Shown: piece after piece, positions 18,482 to 26,506 of the stretch
Numbering within the stretch: position 1 is the first letter of the stretch
How the letters are laid out: each line of letters opens with the position of its first letter
NCBI GenBank assembly: GCA_001769125.1
Contig: MEOG01000002.1
Span: forward strand, 1 to 43,643
DNA length: 43,643 nt
Origin: Bacteroidetes bacterium GWF2_35_48
Lineage (GTDB): Bacteria > Bacteroidota > Bacteroidia > Bacteroidales > GWF2-35-48
Reading direction: 5' to 3'
Made by a program: the position numbers and the translations under genes
Notes under the pieces: generated by a model
Seen by the model: only the letters and a program-made list of their open reading frames with translations
Told to the model about the DNA's origin: nothing
Database searches by the model: none

Positions 18482-21400
18482 TTAAAAGCTAAATTGTACA
18501 CCTAACCAAATTCTTCTGGGAGCGATATATCTTCCCGGATGATTAACTGCCATTTCATAATAATTACTATAGGCAGAAGGATCGTTTCTTGATTCAATAT
18601 AAGATTGATTCTGTGGAGAAGTAAGATATCCGTCATCGTCGGCATTTCCGGTTGATGAATAAACATCAAGCAGGTTCATGGAGTTGAGTAAATTACTAAC
18701 CTCAATGTAAACATTCAAATTAGTAGGACGTTTCTTTTCTCCTTCACCGAAAGTAATATTAATATCTTTGTCAATTCTTAAATTCATAACTGTTGACCAG
18801 GGAAGTCTGGAACCATTAATTGAGCCTATAAGCGAACCACCATTGTCTCCACCGTTAGAACTCGGAGTACCCGGCATTAATCTTTTACTGTAAGGAGTAC
18901 CGGAACCACTTGAAATTACAAGGTTAGCACCTGCATTTTCAAATACTTTTCTTCCCCATTGCGGACCATCATAAGGTAATCCATTGGCTTTTCCATCGAA
19001 ACGATAATCTACAGTTACATTTACAGCATGTCTTTGATCATAATTTAAAGGTAAAGAAGCTCTAAGGTTGGGAAGATTCGCTTTAATCAAACTTAAGCTT
19101 GTTTGTAAATCGGAACCAGTACCATTAGCGAACTGCAAGGTATAGTTTGCGCGAACAGTTACATTACTAGTACGACGCAAGTCATAAGTAAATGTAACAC
19201 CTTTAACGGTACCGAAATCGAGGTTACCATAGGTCATATAGTTTACAGGATAAGCGCCATAAACATTAATAACCTGCTGCATATCTCTCATTTCCCTATA
19301 GAAAGCAGACATTTTTAAAGAAGAGGTGTTTCCTAATTTTTGCTGAAAACCTAATTCATAGTCAATTGTTTTTTCAGGCTTCTGGTCGGGGTTATTAATC
19401 GGATTATTATTTAATGTAGTAAGATACAAATATTCAACAGGGTTCAATCTTGCAGCATAAGAGGGTCTTTTAGAGAGGATGTCGTAGTGAGCAAAAAACA
19501 AAGCCTCGTCAGAAATCGGGAAAGAAAAAGATATACGTGGCATCAAAGTAACATCGGGTTCATAATCTTTAAATGCGGATGCATCAAGTTTTGCATTTGC
19601 ATTTGCATTAATTAAGTATGGAGCAATCCCCGTAGCAGTAAACAAAGCCGTTGGATCATTAATTTCCGTTCCGTCTTTGGCATACCAGGTATTTTCGTTT
19701 CTATATCCAAGTATTGAAGTAGGATTTTGAATATTGTCTACATATATCACATAATCATTCCCAATATTAGAGGGATGTGTAACGGATCCGAGAAGATTAG
19801 CCCTATCGTTACTATTACCAACTCTATATGTTTCAAATAATGAATATTTATCTTTTAAAACCATCTGATTTCCATCAAAACGGTCAACCCTCACACCCAC
19901 GTTGAAAATAAGATCATTAAAAGCAAACTTATCCTGAATATATCCTGCAACATAAGTAGGTTCATAAGGCGCAATTTCACGTTTATACCTTAAAACTCCG
20001 GCTTCATCGGTATAAGCATCCGTAAAAAAGTCATTAAGGCTGGGTTTGCTTTTAAGTTTATTGCCATGATGATCATATCCATAGTAAGAAACATAAGCAT
20101 TTCCTGAATTTAAAAGTTCTTCAGCACTAAAATAATCAATTGAAAATTCGCTTGGGTCATAAGAATCTATATCAATTTTGTCAGTAAAAGAATTACCGGT
20201 AATATTATAGCCATGGTTCTTTCTGAAATTTAAACTAAACAAAGATTGGTCTGTCGCATTATACAACCAGTTATAATTAATTGTATCCTGAAAAACACCA
20301 TCCGCATCAGTAATAAGTATCGGATTAAAAACATCTAACTGTATAAGGTGGTTATTCATGAGCCTGCGGGCTAAAGTCCATAAACCTACAGGATTAACAG
20401 CATAAGAACTATTCTTTTTCTGTTCAAATTCAAAACCAAGAGATACCTCATGATCTTTAATATCTGCAGAACCGGATGCTGTAACACGGAACTGGTTGTT
20501 ATCAACATAAGAATATTGATCATATTTTGTACCCGGACTCGACCATATACTATAAATAGAAGAAGGTGTTTCGCCGTTAATTAAACCATTTCCCATTTGA
20601 ATTCTGTCAAGATTCAAATGATAATAAGTTTCTGGAAACATGCTGTAATACTGGCTTGTGAAAGCAGCAGCATCTGCATTTATTTCAGATGGAGTAAAGG
20701 CAACCAAAGTATCACGTGCGCCGTCTTGTAACCACCCTGATAAATTTATATTTGTATCTAAACCGTAGGTATAAGATCTTTCTTTAAAAACATTAAATTT
20801 TCCGATATACCCATATTTAAAAAGGTCGTCTTTGAATTCAGGGTCTTGTGTTGTGCTGTTATATTTTGAATAGTCTGCCTGAATAGAATAATAGGCATTT
20901 TTAATAAGGGAAGCAGATTGTTTTTCTTCTTCAGCAGATTGGTTTGCAAATTTTTGAGTAATACGTCCCCATATTCTCCAGTCCTTTGTACGAACTTCCG
21001 GGTTATTATTTGAATTGAACAATTGATAATTATAAATAAAAGCATTTGTTTTTGCAAACCTGTAAGATCCACCTACAGTTATGTTAAAATTTCTTGTAGG
21101 TTGGTAATCTGCTTTCGCATTAATTTTAATATTATAGGAACTTGAATTTAAGGAGGTTTTAATGTTTTCAAAATCATCTTTATGTAAAAATTCAGCATTC
21201 ATGAGGGCACCGGTAAGAAATTCAGTACTGGATAAACTTGCGCCGGCTTTTCTGAATGGTTTGGTTCTTATGCTGTCTAAAATTTCGTCATTAGCTTTCC
21301 ATCTTCCTAAAATTGAAGGAGCAGCATCATTATGCATTGTAAATTCAGAAGAAATAAGAAATCCCATTAAAGCTTTTTTTGCGCCAGTTTCAGGATCTTT

Positions 21401-22186
21401 TTTCGAATAAAGGGGACCCATTAAATTCAATCCAAAAATGGTACTTCCAAAAGCATCTAAAAACTGGGTAGTCTGTATTTCAGCAGCGCCGTTCATTTTA
21501 GAAGAGGGGCCTTTTGTTGTGATATTAATAATACCACCGGTAGCATCACCATACTGTGCAGGCAGACCTCCAGTAATAACGGTTACCTGCTCTAGAGCTG
21601 ATTTGGGTACGGCGCTTTCACCGATAACTTTAACACCGTCCACGTAATAAACAGTACCTTCCGAACGAGCGCCCCTGATACTAACATCAGACTCGCTACC
21701 AGTAGCAGAATAAACACCACCAACAGTTTGAGCGATAGACGTAGCAGAACGACCCGGCATTTTTTTAATGTCCTCAGCAGTAACCGCACCCCCTGATTGA
21801 GTCTGGTCTTTATCAATAAGAGGAACTTTATAGTCTGTAACAGAAACTTCGCCTAATTGTTTGGAAGAGGATTTCAGTTTAAAATCCTGGTAATTAATTA
21901 CCCCCCCTTTTACAATAACTCCGTTTACCTGTGAGGCCTGATAGCCTACGTAAGAAGCTTTCACTGTATACTTACCAGGAGTTACAGGCTTAATAGTAAA
22001 GTTCCCATCAAAGTCTGTTGTACCACCTGTAAGGACTTTCCCGTTATCTTCAACAGTAACGTTTGCAAAAGGTATAGGTTCACTGGTACCTTCGTCAATA
22101 ACTTTTCCTTTTAATGTCCCTGATTGGGCGAACAAACCATTTGCTATTAGCAAAGTTGATAGTACATAAAATAACTTTCTTAACAT
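18482..22186 (-). CDS. TonB-dependent receptor with carboxypeptidase-regulatory-like N-domain
   Basis: A 1234-residue outer-membrane transporter. The signal peptide (about 1-20, ending LFAQ) is followed by a CarboxypepD_reg-like beta-sandwich (about 22-105: GKVIDEGTSEPIPFANVTVE...GKYTVKASYVGYQ). A plug domain (about 130-225) carries SDVSIRGARSEGTVYYVDGVKV and GLPAQYGDATGGIINITTKGP. A long barrel ends in WLGVQFSF with the C-terminal Phe needed for barrel assembly. The SusC-type N-domain fits uptake or docking of a large ligand. No SusD lipoprotein follows, so it is not a classical glycan-uptake pair. First gene of the operon, with a candidate promoter just upstream. Confidence 0.93.
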   Translation of the reverse strand: MLRKLFYVLSTLLIANGLFAQSGTLKGKVIDEGTSEPIPFANVTVEDNGKVLTGGTTDFDGNFTIKPVTPGKYTVKASYVGYQASQVNGVIVKGGVINYQDFKLKSSSKQLGEVSVTDYKVPLIDKDQTQSGGAVTAEDIKKMPGRSATSIAQTVGGVYSATGSESDVSIRGARSEGTVYYVDGVKVIGESAVPKSALEQVTVITGGLPAQYGDATGGIINITTKGPSSKMNGAAEIQTTQFLDAFGSTIFGLNLMGPLYSKKDPETGAKKALMGFLISSEFTMHNDAAPSILGRWKANDEILDSIRTKPFRKAGASLSSTEFLTGALMNAEFLHKDDFENIKTSLNSSSYNIKINAKADYQPTRNFNITVGGSYRFAKTNAFIYNYQLFNSNNNPEVRTKDWRIWGRITQKFANQSAEEEKQSASLIKNAYYSIQADYSKYNSTTQDPEFKDDLFKYGYIGKFNVFKERSYTYGLDTNINLSGWLQDGARDTLVAFTPSEINADAAAFTSQYYSMFPETYYHLNLDRIQMGNGLINGETPSSIYSIWSSPGTKYDQYSYVDNNQFRVTASGSADIKDHEVSLGFEFEQKKNSSYAVNPVGLWTLARRLMNNHLIQLDVFNPILITDADGVFQDTINYNWLYNATDQSLFSLNFRKNHGYNITGNSFTDKIDIDSYDPSEFSIDYFSAEELLNSGNAYVSYYGYDHHGNKLKSKPSLNDFFTDAYTDEAGVLRYKREIAPYEPTYVAGYIQDKFAFNDLIFNVGVRVDRFDGNQMVLKDKYSLFETYRVGNSNDRANLLGSVTHPSNIGNDYVIYVDNIQNPTSILGYRNENTWYAKDGTEINDPTALFTATGIAPYLINANANAKLDASAFKDYEPDVTLMPRISFSFPISDEALFFAHYDILSKRPSYAARLNPVEYLYLTTLNNNPINNPDQKPEKTIDYELGFQQKLGNTSSLKMSAFYREMRDMQQVINVYGAYPVNYMTYGNLDFGTVKGVTFTYDLRRTSNVTVRANYTLQFANGTGSDLQTSLSLIKANLPNLRASLPLNYDQRHAVNVTVDYRFDGKANGLPYDGPQWGRKVFENAGANLVISSGSGTPYSKRLMPGTPSSNGGDNGGSLIGSINGSRLPWSTVMNLRIDKDINITFGEGEKKRPTNLNVYIEVSNLLNSMNLLDVYSSTGNADDDGYLTSPQNQSYIESRNDPSAYSNYYEMAVNHPGRYIAPRRIWLGVQFSF

Positions 22187-22597
22187 GATATTTATAATTA
22201 TTTAATGTATAAAATCTGAAATTACACTTTTTTAAGTTTGTAAATATATAACTCAATTAAAAATCTGCAAAAAAAAAATGATATTTTACTTATGTTACAT
22301 AAATTTTTTGAAAATATAAGATATTGATTATATTATAGGCGACAAAATCTCAAAAATCTATTAATTAGGCAATTAAGCATTGTTGTGTTTTTTCAATAAT
22401 CAATCTTTTGTTAAAATAGAGAGAAAAATACCTGCTTACCCCTATAAAAATATATTTTTTTTAATAAAAATACTTATTAACAATTCGTGTTTCATAATTT
22501 TTTATCCTGAATATTTAACAAATTTAACTTTGTTTTATATATAAAACGTGTTCATTTATAAAAATCAAAAACAGATATATACTATCTCAGAGTTGAT
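22187..22597. other. AT-rich intergenic region upstream of the TonB receptor operon
   Basis: Beyond the candidate promoter nothing else was identified in the roughly 325 bases up to the neighbouring gene. There is no open frame, hairpin or repeat. The length suggests room for regulation, but no operator could be recognised. Confidence 0.5.
22241..22271 (-). promoter_or_regulatory. Candidate Bacteroidota promoter of the TonB receptor operon
   Basis: On the minus strand a TTTG (-33 element, 22268-22271) is followed after 19 bases by TATATTTA (22241-22248), one base from the TAnnTTTG consensus. Transcription would start about 50 bases before the ATG. The spacing and both boxes agree with the Bacteroidota sigma-ABfr consensus. 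Confidence 0.55.
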
Positions 22598-23017
22598 TCA
22601 TTTTTTAAATTTTGTTGGTTTTTGCTTATTTTTCAAAAAGATTCTTTTATAAAAAGGCAAGCGGGTTTGATTATGATTAACCCTTCCAGACTGTTTTTTG
22701 ATTCTTTTCATTCTTTTTGATACTCTTTCTCCCGATATTATTTCTTTGTCTTTTCCTTGCTTTTCATTATACCGCTCCAGTCTCTTCTGGTACATTATCT
22801 TTTCCCGTTCTTCTCTTTTTCTTTTTTTCTCATCCGCTTTTTTTTGCTTGTCTTCATGGAACAAGTTTTTTATTTTGATGCGAAGACGAATAATTAAAGG
22901 GGTTTTCTGTTTTCGTTCTGAACCCTGTTTGTCAATAGAGTATTTCCATGATTGAGGAAAAGCTGTGAGTGAAAATGAAAGTAATAAAATAAAAATTGTA
23001 ATTCTGCGTATATTCAT
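22598..23017 (-). CDS. Small, highly basic exported protein of unknown function
   Basis: I do not recognise this 139-residue protein. A clear signal peptide (about 1-22, ITIFILLLSFSLTAFPQS) precedes a mature part of about 117 residues, of which about 42 are Lys or Arg. It includes a helical stretch of alternating basic and acidic residues (QKKADEKKRKREEREKIMYQ) and ends KPTKFKK. It has no Cys and little hydrophobic core, so it may be extended or a single helix that binds an acidic polymer such as LPS, peptidoglycan or nucleic acid. The ATG preceding NIRRITIF is chosen over an in-frame TTG three codons upstream. It is divergent from the Rieske-like lipoprotein gene, with about 50 bases between. 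Confidence 0.75.
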   Translation of the reverse strand: MNIRRITIFILLLSFSLTAFPQSWKYSIDKQGSERKQKTPLIIRLRIKIKNLFHEDKQKKADEKKRKREEREKIMYQKRLERYNEKQGKDKEIISGERVSKRMKRIKKQSGRVNHNQTRLPFYKRIFLKNKQKPTKFKK

Positions 23018-23041
23018 TGTTTTCAAAATAATAAATATTGC

Positions 23042-23049
23042 TACTTTTG
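23042..23049 (+). promoter_or_regulatory. Candidate -7 box of the Rieske-like lipoprotein gene
   Basis: TACTTTTG is a full match to TAnnTTTG, 19 bases before the ATG. A T-rich tetramer (TTTT) lies 18 bases further upstream at the -33 position. Confidence 0.45.
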
Positions 23050-23068
23050 TAAAGTATAATTTACGATA

Positions 23069-23500
23069 ATGATAAAAAAATCAAATATATTATTTTTCTT
23101 TTTATTTTTTATTATTTTGCTTACTACTTGTAAAAAAGACAACAACAATGGGCAAATTCCGAATGTTTACGTTAATTTTTATATTTATTTAAGCGATCCG
23201 GAATTTGCAGCATTAAATTCGGTCGGAACTGCTGTTAGGGTTACAGGTGGAGTAAAAGGGATAATTGTTTACCGCGCTACCTGGGATGAATTTATTGCAT
23301 TGGAAAGAGTTTCTTCTTACCAGCCGGAAAATCTATGTCCAGTAGAGATTGACAGTACCGGAATTTATGCAAAAGACCCCTGTAGTGAATCGAAATTTTC
23401 ACTTTTTGACGGAATGCCTGTAAAAGGTCCGGCTACTGCGCCTCTTAAGATGTACCGATCATTGTTTGATGGAACAAATTCTGTACACATTTTTAATTAG
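23069..23500 (+). CDS. Lipoprotein with degenerate Rieske-like fold
   Basis: A 143-residue protein with a lipoprotein signal peptide. The lipobox is LLTTC with the lipidated Cys at about residue 21, followed by KKDNNNG. The mature part (GGVKGIIVYRATWDEFIALE...SKFSLFDGMPVKGPATAPLKMYRSLFDGTNSVHIFN) follows the layout of Bacteroidota Rieske-domain lipoproteins. The [2Fe-2S] ligands are missing: the C-x-H pair is replaced by S-S-Y, and the C-x-x-H pair appears as PCSES without His. An iron-sulphur cluster is therefore not expected. A structural or binding role at the membrane is more likely. The fold assignment is from memory of the family pattern, not from an alignment. Confidence 0.75.
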   Translation: MIKKSNILFFFLFFIILLTTCKKDNNNGQIPNVYVNFYIYLSDPEFAALNSVGTAVRVTGGVKGIIVYRATWDEFIALERVSSYQPENLCPVEIDSTGIYAKDPCSESKFSLFDGMPVKGPATAPLKMYRSLFDGTNSVHIFN

Positions 23501-23539
23501 TGTTTGTCCAGAATGTCCGAGCATCGCACCAGCTGGCTC

Positions 23540-23558
23540 AAACAACCACCGGTTGTTT
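23540..23558. repeat. Small hairpin AAACAACC-ACC-GGTTGTTT
   Basis: A perfect 8-base stem with a 3-base loop, 40 bases downstream of the lipoprotein stop. It has no T-run, so it is only a weak terminator candidate. It stands immediately before the 65-bp element. Confidence 0.5.
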
Positions 23559-23563
23559 GTCCT

Positions 23564-23628
23564 GTTATGCTCATAATAAAAATAAGTCATTTACATCAGT
23601 AAACTCCTAATTTTTATTATTTCGCAAG
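23564..23628. repeat. 65-bp nested-hairpin element, copy 1
   Basis: The flank GTTATGCTC leads into an outer 10-base stem (23573-23582 with 23611-23620). Inside is AGTCAT, a 5-base inner stem (23590-23594 with 23599-23603, loop ATCA), then ACTCCTAA, and the element ends TTCGCAAG. Copy 2 at 43579 has the same length and stem positions but different stem bases, with pairing preserved. Confidence 0.85.
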
Positions 23629-23631
23629 CAT

Positions 23632-23644
23632 TTCGGCAAGCTCA
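23632..23644 (+). repeat. Dispersed motif TTCGGCAAGCTCA
   Basis: A copy of the TTCGRYAAGCTCA motif. It starts four bases after the 65-bp element, so the two may be parts of one larger repeat. Confidence 0.5.
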
Positions 23645-23741
23645 ATGTATCACCTTGAACTCGAACATTCTGACCTAAACACTATCTTTATGGGTCGCCA
23701 CGGCGACAGGCTCTCATTAGTTGTTTGCAAGAAATAGAATT

Positions 23742-23767
23742 AAAAAAAGGGCTAACGCCCTTTTTTT
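23742..23767. terminator. Bidirectional intrinsic terminator at the end of ahcY
   Basis: A7-GGGC-TAAC-GCCC-T7 forms a GC-closed stem with T-runs in both directions. On the minus strand it starts at the ahcY stop codon. It can also end transcripts of the plus-strand lipoprotein gene. Confidence 0.85.
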
Positions 23768-25184
23768 AATATCTGTAATGGTCGGGTTTGTAAGGACCCT
23801 CAGGAGGAACGCCAAGATAGGCAGCCTGTTCAGGAGTTAATTTTGTTAATTTCACACCAATATGTTCGAGATGCAGACGGGCAACTTCCTCGTCAAGATA
23901 TTTTGGCAGACGATATACTCCTACAGCATAATCATTCTTCCAAAGGTCAAGTTGAGCAAGGGTTTGATTTGTAAACGAATTGCTCATAACAAAAGATGGG
24001 TGACCTGTTGCGCAACCGAGATTCACAAGACGACCTTCTGCTAACAATATTATTGAATGTCCATCAGGGAAGTAATACTGATCAACTTGTGGTTTTACAG
24101 TTTCTTTTTTAATCCCCGGCCATTTTTCTAATTTTTCAACCTGAATTTCATTGTCAAAGTGACCTATATTGCAAACAATAGATTTATCTTTCATTTTTGA
24201 CATGTGTTCGGCAGTAATAACATCTTTATTACCGGTAGTTGTAACAAAAATAGTTCCTTCATCCAGAGTATCTTCCACAGGCTTTATTTCAAAACCTTCC
24301 ATTGCAGCTTGCAAGGCGCATATCGGGTCAATTTCAGTAACAATAACACGTGCTCCATAGGCTCTCATTGAACGTGCAGATCCTTTTCCTACATCTCCAT
24401 AACCACAAACAACTACTACTTTTCCGGCCAGCATGATGTCTGTTGCACGTTTAATACCGTCAGCAAGCGATTCGCGGCATCCGTATAAATTATCGAATTT
24501 TGATTTTGTAACAGAATCATTTACATTTATTGCAGGAATGAGCAATTCACCTTTTTCCATCATCTGATAAAGGCGATGCACTCCGGTTGTTGTTTCTTCA
24601 GAAACTCCTTTCCATTCTTTTACCAAGCGCTGCCATTTTGTTGGATCGTCTTTCAATGTTTGTTTCAAAAGATTTGAAATAACACCTTCTTCAACATTTT
24701 CTGCTTTTTTATCAAGAATAGTTGCATCTTTTTCTGCTTGAAATCCTTTATGAATAAGCAGGGTAGCATCTCCCCCATCGTCAACAATCAAATTCGGACC
24801 TTTCCCATTTGGAAAACTCAGTGCCATGTTTGTACACCACCAGTATTCTTCAAGAGTTTCGCCTTTCCATGCAAACACAGGAACACCAGCTTGAGCAATT
24901 GCAGCAGCAGCATGATCTTGCGTCGAAAAAATATTACAACTTGCCCATCTGACATCTGCACCTAGTTCCACGAGTGTTTCAATAAGCACTGCCGTTTGAA
25001 TCGTCATGTGCAAAGAGCCAGAAATCCTCGCTCCTTTCAATGGTTTTTCTTTACCGTATTTTGCGCGTAGAGACATTAATCCCGGCATTTCATGTTCTGC
25101 CAAAGCAATTTCTTTTCTTCCCCAGTCTGCCAGACCAAGGTCTTTTACTTTAAAAGTAATTTGATTTGTTGAAGTTTCAATCAT
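23766..25184 (-). CDS. ahcY: Adenosylhomocysteinase
   Basis: A cytoplasmic NAD-dependent enzyme that reversibly hydrolyses S-adenosylhomocysteine to adenosine and homocysteine, clearing the product of SAM-dependent methylation. The 472-residue length is typical. Features are the N-terminal substrate-site sequence [23 protein letters not shown] (a shorter part is diagnostic), the NAD-binding loop [20 protein letters not shown] near residue 258, [10 protein letters not shown], the [22 protein letters not shown]-type region, and the C-terminal KPDHYRY, which contributes to the cofactor site of the neighbouring subunit. No SAH riboswitch was recognised in the 86-base gap upstream. ribF lies before it on the same strand and may be co-transcribed. 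Confidence 0.97.
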   Translation of the reverse strand: MIETSTNQITFKVKDLGLADWGRKEIALAEHEMPGLMSLRAKYGKEKPLKGARISGSLHMTIQTAVLIETLVELGADVRWASCNIFSTQDHAAAAIAQAGVPVFAWKGETLEEYWWCTNMALSFPNGKGPNLIVDDGGDATLLIHKGFQAEKDATILDKKAENVEEGVISNLLKQTLKDDPTKWQRLVKEWKGVSEETTTGVHRLYQMMEKGELLIPAINVNDSVTKSKFDNLYGCRESLADGIKRATDIMLAGKVVVVCGYGDVGKGSARSMRAYGARVIVTEIDPICALQAAMEGFEIKPVEDTLDEGTIFVTTTGNKDVITAEHMSKMKDKSIVCNIGHFDNEIQVEKLEKWPGIKKETVKPQVDQYYFPDGHSIILLAEGRLVNLGCATGHPSFVMSNSFTNQTLAQLDLWKNDYAVGVYRLPKYLDEEVARLHLEHIGVKLTKLTPEQAAYLGVPPEGPYKPDHYRY

Positions 25185-25270
25185 AATTTTATATTTGAAA
25201 TTTAACCTGAATATATCTATTTAATACTAACAAAAGATTAAAATAGGGCAACAAATTTAAAAAAAATAAT

Positions 25271-26221
25271 TTACTGGCAAACAAGATTTGTAGTTCGGGG
25301 CAAAAACATTAAAGCTCTCTGGCGGTCAATTTTCATTTGTCTTATAAGATCTTCGATTGAATTGAATTTTTGTTCATCCCTGAGGCGAGCTTTGAATCGA
25401 ATTGTAATTTCTGTATTATATATTGTATCATTAAAATCAAAAATGTGAACCTCAAGAGCGGGTGTATGCTCAATATTTTCAATTGTTGGTCTTACACCAT
25501 AGCTTAACATGCCGTTGTAGCTTGTAGTTCCAATAACAATTTGCACAGCATAAACTCCAAAAGCAGGAAGGAGTTTCATCTTATCTGCAACTTCAATGTT
25601 TGCAGTAGGAAAACCGATAGTTTTACCGATTTTATTTCCTTCAACAACTGTTCCGGTTAAAGAATAACAATAGCCAAGATATTTGTTTGCTGTAAAAATA
25701 TCGCCTGACATCAGAGCATTTCTGATTTTTGTAGAACTTATACTAATTTCATCCTGCGTAAGCGCATCAATTAAATGCAATTCGAAATTATATTTTTTCG
25801 CATAATCTTTTAATGAAGCTCCAGAGCCTTCCCTGTTTTTCCCGAATTGATGATTAAAGCCAACAATTAATGCGCTAAGTCTTGTCTTTCCTTTAAGGTA
25901 GCGGATAAAATCCTCTGATGAAAGCGCAGCAAACTCTTGGGTAAAAGGATGTGATATTAAAATATCAATTCCTTTTTTCTCGAGTAAATTTGATTTTTCC
26001 TCGAAAGTAGTAAGCAGTTTCAGGGAAGCATCATTAGGATTTAAAACTTGTCGCGGATGTTGAGAAAAAGTAAAGACAACAGAGGATGCATCATAAGCAA
26101 TTGCCTGACTTCGTAGAAAATCAAGTATTTTAGCATGACCTTTATGAATACCGTCAAAAGTACCGACAGTAACAACAGTACGGTCTGCCCAAAAATTATC
26201 AAGTTGTGTTACAATTTTCAC
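25271..26221 (-). CDS. ribF: Bifunctional riboflavin kinase / FAD synthetase
   Basis: Converts riboflavin to FMN and then FAD in the cytoplasm. The 316-residue protein has the N-terminal adenylyltransferase domain, with the HxGH-type nucleotide motif GTFDGIHKGH (20-29), GFNHQFGKNREGS and ISSTKIR (161-167). The C-terminal kinase domain has GKTIGFPTANIE (199-210) and GVYAVQI, ending with FNSIEDLIRQMKIDRQRA. The start codon is GTG. The order and length agree with standard RibF. It is located 85 bases upstream of ahcY. Confidence 0.96.
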   Translation of the reverse strand: MKIVTQLDNFWADRTVVTVGTFDGIHKGHAKILDFLRSQAIAYDASSVVFTFSQHPRQVLNPNDASLKLLTTFEEKSNLLEKKGIDILISHPFTQEFAALSSEDFIRYLKGKTRLSALIVGFNHQFGKNREGSGASLKDYAKKYNFELHLIDALTQDEISISSTKIRNALMSGDIFTANKYLGYCYSLTGTVVEGNKIGKTIGFPTANIEVADKMKLLPAFGVYAVQIVIGTTSYNGMLSYGVRPTIENIEHTPALEVHIFDFNDTIYNTEITIRFKARLRDEQKFNSIEDLIRQMKIDRQRALMFLPRTTNLVCQ

Positions 26222-26338
26222 TTTAAAATCTTTCTCAAAATTGACTTACAAACTTAATAATAAAAAATATATTTTAGCCTTAATCAGGAATGAGTTATTC
26301 ACAAAAGAGAAAAATGTTGCTTAATAACTAATGTTGGG

Positions 26339-26443
26339 CAAAATGTTTTTGAGTCGGAAGTTGGTACTTCGACTTCGCTCAGTAACCAAGCGTTGGAAGT
26401 TGGAAGCTGTACCAACGTCTGCTTCTGACCTAAAACATTTTCC
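26339..26443. repeat. Imperfect long inverted repeat in the gap after the PKD-protein gene
   Basis: The left arm (26339-26367) contains AAAATGTTTTT...GGAAGTTGGTAC. The right arm (26409-26443) is its approximate reverse complement (GTACCAACG...CTTCTGACC...AAAACATTTT), with small insertions. The 41-base spacer holds a TTCGAC-TTCGCTCAG motif and two TTGGAAG repeats. It may act as a folded element or mark a small non-autonomous mobile unit. No gene is present. Confidence 0.55.
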
Positions 26444-26506
26444 ACAAATTGCATAATTTCAGTCAATAACAGAATGATAAGGAGGAAAAAATTATAGATA
26501 TTACTA

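Noticed and set aside
21901-21906. C6 run in the TonB receptor gene as a phase-variation site
   Set aside because: Six bases is too short to be an unusual slippage site. The codons fit the conserved V-K-G-G-V stretch.
25185-25270. SAH riboswitch upstream of ahcY
   Set aside because: The 86-base gap is AT-rich and no pseudoknot-like pairing or conserved core could be found.
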